In this document: positions 6,637 through 10,321 of the stretch, in pieces | Layout of the letters: every line of letters begins with the position of its first letter | Position numbering within the stretch: the first letter of the stretch is position 1 | Source: an uncultured Eubacteriales bacterium | GTDB taxonomy: Bacteria > Bacillota > Clostridia > Oscillospirales > Oscillospiraceae | DNA: 10,321 nt | NCBI GenBank assembly: GCA_900550705.1 | Contig: URTG01000053.1 | Span: forward strand, 1 to 10,321 | Direction of reading: 5' to 3' | The notes under the pieces: model-generated | Told to the model about the DNA's origin: nothing | What the model saw: only the letters and a program-made list of their open reading frames with translations | Databases searched by the model: none | Translations under genes and position numbers: made by a program

Positions 6637-7275
6637 ATGAAGAAATTAGCCGAACTGACTACGACTGAGTTTGTTGACCTGCTGGCCTCCGACGCTCCCG
6701 CCCCCGGCGGCGGCTCCGCCGCTGCTCTGGAGGGCGCTCTGGGTGCCGCTCTGTCCGCCATGGTCTGTGGCCTGACCACCGTTGGCAAGAGCAAGGAGAA
6801 GTACGCCGACTACCAGGAGTTCGTCGTGGAGAGCGAGAAGAAGCTGACCGAGCTGAAGGTCGCCTTCGTCGACGTGATGGACCGCGACACCGAGGCGTTC
6901 AACGTCGTCAGCGCCGCCTTTGGTATGCCCAAGGCCACCGACGAGGAGAAGGCCGCCCGCTCCGCCGCCATCCAGAAGGGCCTGGAGGGCTGCACCGCCA
7001 CTCCCTTTGAGATGATGGAGCTGAGCTGCAAGGCTCTGGAGATGACCCACGAGCTGCTGGGCAAGACCAACGACAGCGCCGCCAGCGACCTGGGCGTTGC
7101 CGCCCTGTCCCTGCGCGCCGGCATCCAGGGTGCCTGGCTGAACGTCCTGATCAACATCGGCAGCCTGAAGAACAAGGATCTGGCCGCCGACTACAAGAAG
7201 AAGGGCGAGGAGATGCTGGCCAAGGCTCTGCCCCTGGCTGACGCCATCTACGAGAACGTTCTGAGCCAGATGTAA
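6637..7275 (+). CDS. fchA: Formiminotetrahydrofolate cyclodeaminase (FchA)
   Basis: Converts 5-formimino-THF to 5,10-methenyl-THF and ammonia, the step after FtcD. The 212-residue protein matches the stand-alone cyclodeaminase/cyclohydrolase family (FTCD C-terminal domain, mostly helical). The hallmark is APAPGGGSAAALEGALGAAL at about residues 20-39, the conserved glycine-rich folate-site loop, followed by AMVCGLTTVGK. The start at 6637 is supported by AAGGAG (6621-6626) 10 bases upstream; an in-frame ATG at 6616 overlaps that site and is less likely. It lies 119 bases past ftcD with a terminator-like hairpin between, so expression may be lower than ftcD. Related clostridial proteins also serve purine fermentation, but the context here points to histidine breakdown. 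Confidence 0.95.
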   Translation: MKKLAELTTTEFVDLLASDAPAPGGGSAAALEGALGAALSAMVCGLTTVGKSKEKYADYQEFVVESEKKLTELKVAFVDVMDRDTEAFNVVSAAFGMPKATDEEKAARSAAIQKGLEGCTATPFEMMELSCKALEMTHELLGKTNDSAASDLGVAALSLRAGIQGAWLNVLINIGSLKNKDLAADYKKKGEEMLAKALPLADAIYENVLSQM

Positions 7276-7283
7276 TCTGCTCT

Positions 7284-7314
7284 GTGCCGGACGCGCCTTT
7301 GTGCCGTCCGGCAC
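7284..7314 (+). terminator. Stem-loop after fchA, possible terminator
   Basis: A perfect 10-bp stem GTGCCGGACG / CGTCCGGCAC (7284-7293 with 7305-7314) with an 11-base loop lies 9 bases past the fchA stop. The following bases are pyrimidine-rich, but a run of five T appears only about 17 bases later, so it may be a 3'-end protecting stem or a weak terminator rather than a standard one. Its core CCGGACG/CGTCCGG also forms a hairpin in the ftcD leader. Confidence 0.45.
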
Positions 7315-7333
7315 TCATCCTGTTTCCCCGTTT

Positions 7334-7361
7334 TTGATCGGTTCGATTTGGAACATATCAC
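7334..7361 (+). promoter_or_regulatory. Weak candidate promoter for folT-hutD-folC
   Basis: TTGATC (7334-7339) and TATCAC (7356-7361) are separated by 16 bases, each matching four of six consensus bases. The predicted start near 7368 would coincide with a leader hairpin (7366-7404: CTCCGC/GCGGAG and CGTTTTCC/GGAAACG with one bulge) that precedes the riboswitch. Read-through from fchA is the alternative. Confidence 0.3.
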
Positions 7362-7414
7362 AGTCCTCCGCTCCCGTTTTCCCGCTATCCAGGAAACGGC
7401 GGAGCCGGAGTTCC

Positions 7415-7509
7415 TGACAGAGTAGGCCCAGTGTGTCAAGTGTCACCGGATGGGAGGTTGCCGGTGAACGAAGGGATTTCCCGCCATACTGCCGCCGCAT
7501 CCGCTGCCA
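7415..7509 (+). promoter_or_regulatory. Tetrahydrofolate (THF) riboswitch aptamer
   Basis: The sequence follows the THF riboswitch pattern as I remember it from the Eubacterium siraeum example. P1 pairs TGACAG (7415-7420) with CTGCCA (7504-7509), with one mismatch. GAGTAGG follows P1, and P2 pairs CAGTGTG (7429-7435) with CATACTG (7485-7491) through one G-U. AAGTGT leads into P3, CACCGG (7444-7449) with CCGGTG (7461-7466), capped by ATGGGAGGTTG. Then come AACGAAG, a small GGG/CCC hairpin, and GCATCCGCTG closing P1. The AATGGGA-like loop, the AACGAAG strand and GCATCCGCT are the conserved parts. THF riboswitches of Firmicutes usually control folate transport or synthesis, which matches folT next door. 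Binding of reduced folate would stabilise P1 and turn expression off. Confidence 0.92.
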
Positions 7510-7553
7510 TGGGGAGTTCTGCTCCTTTCATGGCAACACGCCGTGAAAGGAGC
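7505..7553 (+). promoter_or_regulatory. Riboswitch expression platform: anti-sequestor versus RBS-sequestor/terminator
   Basis: Two exclusive hairpins can be drawn. The anti-sequestor pairs TGCCATG (7505-7511) with CATGGCA (7529-7535) and GGAG (7513-7516) with CTCC (7522-7525); it uses the P1 3' strand. The sequestor pairs 7521-7534 with 7540-7553 (14 bp, one G-U, loop AACAC) and buries the folT ribosome binding site AAAGGAG (7546-7552). It is followed by TTTTGTCTTATT, so it could also terminate transcription. Ligand binding fixes P1, blocks the anti-sequestor and leaves the sequestor: the OFF state. Confidence 0.8.
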
Positions 7554-7565
7554 TTTTGTCTTATT

Positions 7566-8123
7566 ATGAAGTCCACCAAGGTCCAGTTTCTCTGCCGGGT
7601 GGCCCTGCTTGTGGCCGCCTATTTCGTGCTCAGCATTACGCTGACCATCAAGACCGGCAATCTGGAGATCACCTTCAAGTCCCTGCCCGTTGTCGCGGGC
7701 GCACTGCTGTTCGGCCCTGCCGCCGGCGGCATCATCGCTTTTCTGGGCGAGCTGCTCAGCCAGCTCATGGGGCCTTACGGCCTGATGCCCACCACCGTTC
7801 TCTGGCTGCTGCCCCCTCTGGCCCGTGGCCTGTTTGTGGGCGCGGTGGCCGCCCGGCTGTGGAAGACCGGCCGCCCCCTGGAGACCCGCCCTGCGGTCTG
7901 CTACGGCGTGTGTCTGCTGGGCTCTCTGCTCACCAGCTGCGTCACCACGCTGTGCCTGTGGGCTGACAGCGTGATTTACCACTACTACTCCTTCGCCTTC
8001 GTCTTCGGCAGCGCGCTGATCCGCTTCGGCAAGGAGATCGTTGTCACCGCCATCATCACCACCCTGGCCATCCCCCTGGTCCATCTGCTGCGCCGGTCCG
8101 GCCTGGCAGGCTCTGCGGCCTGA
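7566..8123 (+). CDS. folT: ECF transporter S component, folate type (FolT-like)
   Basis: Membrane-embedded substrate-binding subunit of an energy-coupling-factor vitamin importer, here most likely for folate. The 185-residue, very hydrophobic protein has about six membrane segments: roughly 8-27, 37-54, 55-70, 74-98, 110-132 and 140-175. The segment SLPVVAGALLFGPAAGGIIAFLGELL (39-64) is the typical S-component pattern of an LP-x-AG-x-LFGP turn followed by a small-residue helix used for docking to EcfT. Folate specificity is inferred from the THF riboswitch directly upstream and from folC downstream. The start at 7566 follows AAAGGAG by 13 bases, a slightly long spacing. An in-frame GTG at 7431 would put the riboswitch inside the gene and is rejected. 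The shared EcfA/A'/T module is not in the window. Confidence 0.85.
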   Translation: MKSTKVQFLCRVALLVAAYFVLSITLTIKTGNLEITFKSLPVVAGALLFGPAAGGIIAFLGELLSQLMGPYGLMPTTVLWLLPPLARGLFVGAVAARLWKTGRPLETRPAVCYGVCLLGSLLTSCVTTLCLWADSVIYHYYSFAFVFGSALIRFGKEIVVTAIITTLAIPLVHLLRRSGLAGSAA

Positions 8124-8170
8124 CGGCAGGCGGATCACTCTGAAATTATGAATTGAAAGGAAGCTTTGTT

Positions 8171-8761
8171 ATGGAATGGAAATTGTTGACCCGGGACGAA
8201 TATCTCACCACCCTGTGGTCCGGCGGGACCACCACTCAGCTGGCCATCGCCCCCGAGGGCGCGGTATACGCCGACCGTGATTTTCTGTGGCGTCTCAGCT
8301 CTGCCAAGGTAGAGGACGAGCATTCCGACTTCACCCCGCTTCCTGACTATAAGCGCCTGATCTCCATCCTCCACGGCGAGCTGGAGCTGAAGATCGACAA
8401 CGGCGCCCGCTTCCCCCTGGCCCCGCTCACCGTCTGCTCCTTCGACGGCGGTGTGCCCGTGGAGTCCTGGGGCAAGTGCACCGACTTTAACCTGATGCTG
8501 CGGAAGGACCGCTGCCAGGGCAGCGCCCAGTCTCTGGTCCTGTCCGCCGGTGCCTCCTGCGACTGGACCGCCGCCGTGCCCGCGCCACAGAGCTTTACGC
8601 ACTGCACCGTCGCCCTGTACTGCGTCAGCGGCGATGTGACCGTGGCCGGTCAGACCGCCAAGACCGACGAGATGCTGCTCTGCCGCCAGGCCGATTGCAG
8701 CGCCATCCATCTGGAGACCAAAAACGGGGCCGCCATCATGGCCGCCGTCATTCATTATTGA
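8171..8761 (+). CDS. hutD: HutD-family protein
   Basis: A 196-residue member of the HutD family, double beta-barrel (cupin-like) proteins found almost only with histidine-utilisation genes. Family-like segments are LWSGGTTTQLAIAPEG (15-30), DFLWRLSSAKVEDEHSDFT (37-55), LPDYKRLISILHGELEL (57-73), SFDGGVPVESWGKCTDFNLM (90-109). Its role is not settled. Work in Pseudomonas proposed that HutD limits hut activity as a governor responding to a pathway intermediate. The start at 8171 has GAAAGGA (8155-8161) 9 bases upstream; the in-frame TTG at 8153 overlaps that site. It lies 47 bases after folT with no terminator, so it should be co-transcribed and fall under the THF riboswitch, an arrangement that links HutD to folate status. 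Confidence 0.88.
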   Translation: MEWKLLTRDEYLTTLWSGGTTTQLAIAPEGAVYADRDFLWRLSSAKVEDEHSDFTPLPDYKRLISILHGELELKIDNGARFPLAPLTVCSFDGGVPVESWGKCTDFNLMLRKDRCQGSAQSLVLSAGASCDWTAAVPAPQSFTHCTVALYCVSGDVTVAGQTAKTDEMLLCRQADCSAIHLETKNGAAIMAAVIHY

Positions 8762-8770
8762 TTTTCGCTT

Positions 8771-8805
8771 CGCCCCGGAAGACCGCCCTCTGCGCGGCGG
8801 GGGCG
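8771..8805 (+). other. GC-rich stem upstream of folC
   Basis: CGCCC (8771-8775) can pair with GGGCG (8801-8805) around an inner CCGCC (8783-8787) / GGCGG (8796-8800) stem. It ends two bases before the folC ribosome binding site AAAGGAGG (8808-8815) and fills most of the hutD-folC gap. It lacks a T-run, so it is not a terminator. It may tune folC translation or only reflect base composition. Confidence 0.3.
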
Positions 8806-8823
8806 GGAAAGGAGGCATGGCCC

Positions 8824-10092
8824 ATGACTGGCCAGGAAGCTGTTGAGCTTATTCATCAGGAGGCTTGGACCGGGCGCACCCCGGGGCTGAGCCGCACCAC
8901 CGAGCTGCTCCGCCGGGTGGGCGACCCCCATAAGAAGCTGCGCTTTGTCCATATCACCGGCACCAATGGAAAGGGTTCTACGGCGGCCATGGTCGCTTCG
9001 GTGCTCATCCAGTCCGGCCGGAAGACCGGTCTGTATACCTCCCCCCACCTGTGGCGCTTTCACGAGCGCTTTCAGGTCAACGGTCAGCCCATTCCCGACG
9101 ACACCCTGGGCCGCATTGCCGAGCAGGTGATCCAGGCCGCCCGGGGCATGGAGGACCCCGCCACGGAGTTCGAGCTGATGACCGCCGTGGGGATGCTGTA
9201 CTTCGCCGAGACCCAGTGCGACATCGTGGTGCTGGAGGTGGGCCTGGGCGGCCGCCTGGACTCCACCAACGTGATCCCCGCCCCCCAGGTGGCGGTCATC
9301 ACCAACATCGGCCTGGAGCACACCCAGGAGCTGGGCGATACCTGCGCCAAGATCGCCAAGGAAAAGGCGGGCATCATCAAGCCCGGGTGCAGCGTAGTCC
9401 TCTATCACCAGGGCAGCGACGTGGAGGAGGTGGTCCGGGCCGTCTGTCAGGAGCAGAACGCCGACCTGACCATCACCGCCCCCCAGTCTCTGGCCGTGCT
9501 CACCTCCGACCGGGACGGGCAGACCTTCCTCTATCGGGGACAGGGTCCCTTCCACATCGGTCTGCTGGGCGAGTATCAGGTGTGCAACGCCACCACCGCC
9601 ATCGAGATCTGCTGGGCCCTCCGCCGCAACGGCTGGCCCATCCCCGACGCGGCGCTGGCCGCCGGTCTGTCCCAGGCCAAGTGGCCCGCCCGCATGGAGC
9701 TGGTCCGCCGAAGCCCCGACGTGATCCTGGACGGCGGCCACAACCCCCAGTGCATGGAGGCCATCGCCGAGAGCCTGGGCAAGCTCTACCCGGGCAAAAA
9801 GGTGTGGTTCCTCACCGGCGTTCTGGCCGACAAGGACTACCCCGCCATGTTCCGGAATATCCTGCCCATCGCCAAGGGCTTTGTCACCATCACCCCCGAC
9901 AGCCCCCGTGCCCTGTCCGACCAGGACCTGGCGGACTATCTCCGCGCCCAGGGCTGCGAGGCCGTGCCCTGTGACAACAACCAGCAGGGCGTGGACACCG
10001 TGCTGAAGCTGGCCGGGCCGGAGGATGTGGTGTGCATCACCGGGTCCCTGTACATGATCGGCGAGGTCCGGCATCAGCTGGGGCTGTGCTGA
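8824..10092 (+). CDS. folC: Folylpolyglutamate synthase / dihydrofolate synthase (FolC)
   Basis: Adds glutamate residues to folates (and, in many bacteria, glutamate to dihydropteroate), using ATP, in the cytoplasm. Polyglutamylation keeps folate in the cell and raises its affinity for enzymes such as FtcD and FchA. The 422-residue protein has the Mur-ligase fold of normal length. Visible are the P-loop HITGTNGKGST (43-53), TSPHL (72-76), EVGLGGRLDSTN (138-149), NIGLEHTQELG (161-171), AKEKAGIIKPG (178-188; the family has a functional lysine here), GEYQVCNATTAIE (249-261) and the C-terminal-domain start ILDGGHNP (301-308). The start at 8824 is fixed by AAAGGAGG (8808-8815) 8 bases upstream; an ATG at 8817 is out of frame. 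It is the last gene of the riboswitch-led folT-hutD-folC unit. Confidence 0.96.
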   Translation: MTGQEAVELIHQEAWTGRTPGLSRTTELLRRVGDPHKKLRFVHITGTNGKGSTAAMVASVLIQSGRKTGLYTSPHLWRFHERFQVNGQPIPDDTLGRIAEQVIQAARGMEDPATEFELMTAVGMLYFAETQCDIVVLEVGLGGRLDSTNVIPAPQVAVITNIGLEHTQELGDTCAKIAKEKAGIIKPGCSVVLYHQGSDVEEVVRAVCQEQNADLTITAPQSLAVLTSDRDGQTFLYRGQGPFHIGLLGEYQVCNATTAIEICWALRRNGWPIPDAALAAGLSQAKWPARMELVRRSPDVILDGGHNPQCMEAIAESLGKLYPGKKVWFLTGVLADKDYPAMFRNILPIAKGFVTITPDSPRALSDQDLADYLRAQGCEAVPCDNNQQGVDTVLKLAGPEDVVCITGSLYMIGEVRHQLGLC

Positions 10093-10105
10093 ATCTACTA
10101 AAAAG

Positions 10106-10149
10106 AAACCTCTCCACCGCAGAACGAACTGCGGTGGAGAGGTTTTGCT
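10106..10149 (+). terminator. Rho-independent terminator after folC
   Basis: A perfect 17-bp stem (10106-10122 with 10129-10145, loop AACGAA) with core CTCTCCACCGCAG ends in a T-rich tail TTTTGCTTTT. It begins 14 bases past the folC stop and closes the folT-hutD-folC transcript. Confidence 0.9.
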
Positions 10150-10163
10150 TTTGGGGGATTGTT

Positions 10164-10319
10164 TCGCCTGCGGGCGAGGTACTTTCCAGTGATGGAAAGT
10201 ACCCGACGTCGGGTCAAAGTCCATTCCGCAAGGAACACCCTGCCAGCAGGGTATTCCTTGCTGCATTCCCTTGCCCCTCCTTCTCCCACACTGACCCGCT
10301 TCGCTGGGCTCAGTGCGGG
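10164..10319. repeat. Cluster of five inverted repeats, non-coding
   Basis: Five dyads follow one another: TCGCC-TGCG-GGCGA (10164-10177); GGTACTTTCCA-GTGA-TGGAAAGTACC (10178-10203, 11 bp perfect); the 14-base palindrome ACCCGACGTCGGGT (10201-10214), overlapping the previous one by three bases; GCAAGGAA-c-ACCCTGC / GCAGGGT-a-TTCCTTGC (10228-10261, 15 bp with one mismatch); and CACTGA/TCAGTG with flanking CCC/GGG pairs (10285-10319). No coding frame or ribosome binding site is convincing. It looks like a composite intergenic repeat or a structured RNA, and it may continue beyond the window. Confidence 0.5.
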
Positions 10320-10321
10320 GC

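Noticed and set aside
7431..7565. Upstream extension of folT from a GTG at 7431
   Set aside because: It would translate the THF riboswitch and its expression platform. The S-component protein begins naturally at MKSTKVQ (7566), behind an RBS.
8695..8823. folC start inside hutD at 8695
   Set aside because: There is an excellent RBS for the ATG at 8824, and FolC homology begins there. The extension is only hutD read in another frame.
8755..10266. 503-codon minus-strand open frame opposite folC, and similar ones opposite lysR, ftcD, fchA and hutD
   Set aside because: Same antisense-shadow effect. The opposite strands carry well-recognised proteins with ribosome binding sites and catalytic motifs.
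1..10321. tRNA, rRNA, CRISPR, transposase, integrase, phage or defence genes
   Set aside because: None was seen. All confident genes belong to histidine or folate metabolism and its regulation, and no regular spacer-repeat pattern is present.

Overview
This 10.3 kb window is a histidine/urocanate catabolism (hut) locus joined to a folate-supply module. The GC-rich codon choice, strong purine-rich ribosome binding sites, long-form urocanate hydratase, stand-alone FtcD and FchA, an ECF-type vitamin transporter subunit and a THF riboswitch all suggest a Gram-positive anaerobe of the Clostridia, most likely a gut Oscillospiraceae relative (Flavonifractor/Intestinimonas-like). That placement is inference; there is no rRNA or other marker to fix it.

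Layout. The left part is read leftward in two transcription units. hutU (urocanate hydratase, 2035-4062) ends at a strong terminator (1979-2010). hutI (imidazolonepropionase, 654-1883) is followed by an Lrp/AsnC regulator (177-620) and a terminator at 62-92. The 4063-4354 gap holds divergent promoters for hutU and for a rightward LysR-type regulator (4355-5284), with LysR-box-like dyads. After the regulator come a 315-base gap with a good promoter and a GC-rich foldable leader, then ftcD (5600-6517), a terminator-like hairpin, and fchA (6637-7275). The leader at 7276-7565 contains a clear tetrahydrofolate (THF) riboswitch. It precedes folT (folate ECF S component, 7566-8123), hutD (8171-8761) and folC (8824-10092), which end at a strong terminator (10106-10149). 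The right edge (10164-10319) is a non-coding run of five inverted repeats.

How it works. HutU turns urocanate into imidazolonepropionate, HutI opens that to N-formimino-glutamate, FtcD moves the formimino group to THF releasing glutamate, and FchA deaminates formimino-THF to 5,10-methenyl-THF. This route uses THF as a substrate. The second half of the locus supplies and retains that cofactor: FolT imports folate and FolC adds the glutamate tail. The THF riboswitch should shut folT-hutD-folC when reduced folate is plentiful. HutD, a hut-associated cupin-like protein of unsettled role, lies under the same switch. Histidine ammonia-lyase (hutH), a histidine/urocanate permease and the ECF energising module are not in the window.

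The most notable observation is the riboswitch with a readable expression platform: the 3' strand of aptamer helix P1 is shared with an anti-sequestering hairpin, which competes with a 14-bp hairpin covering the folT ribosome binding site.
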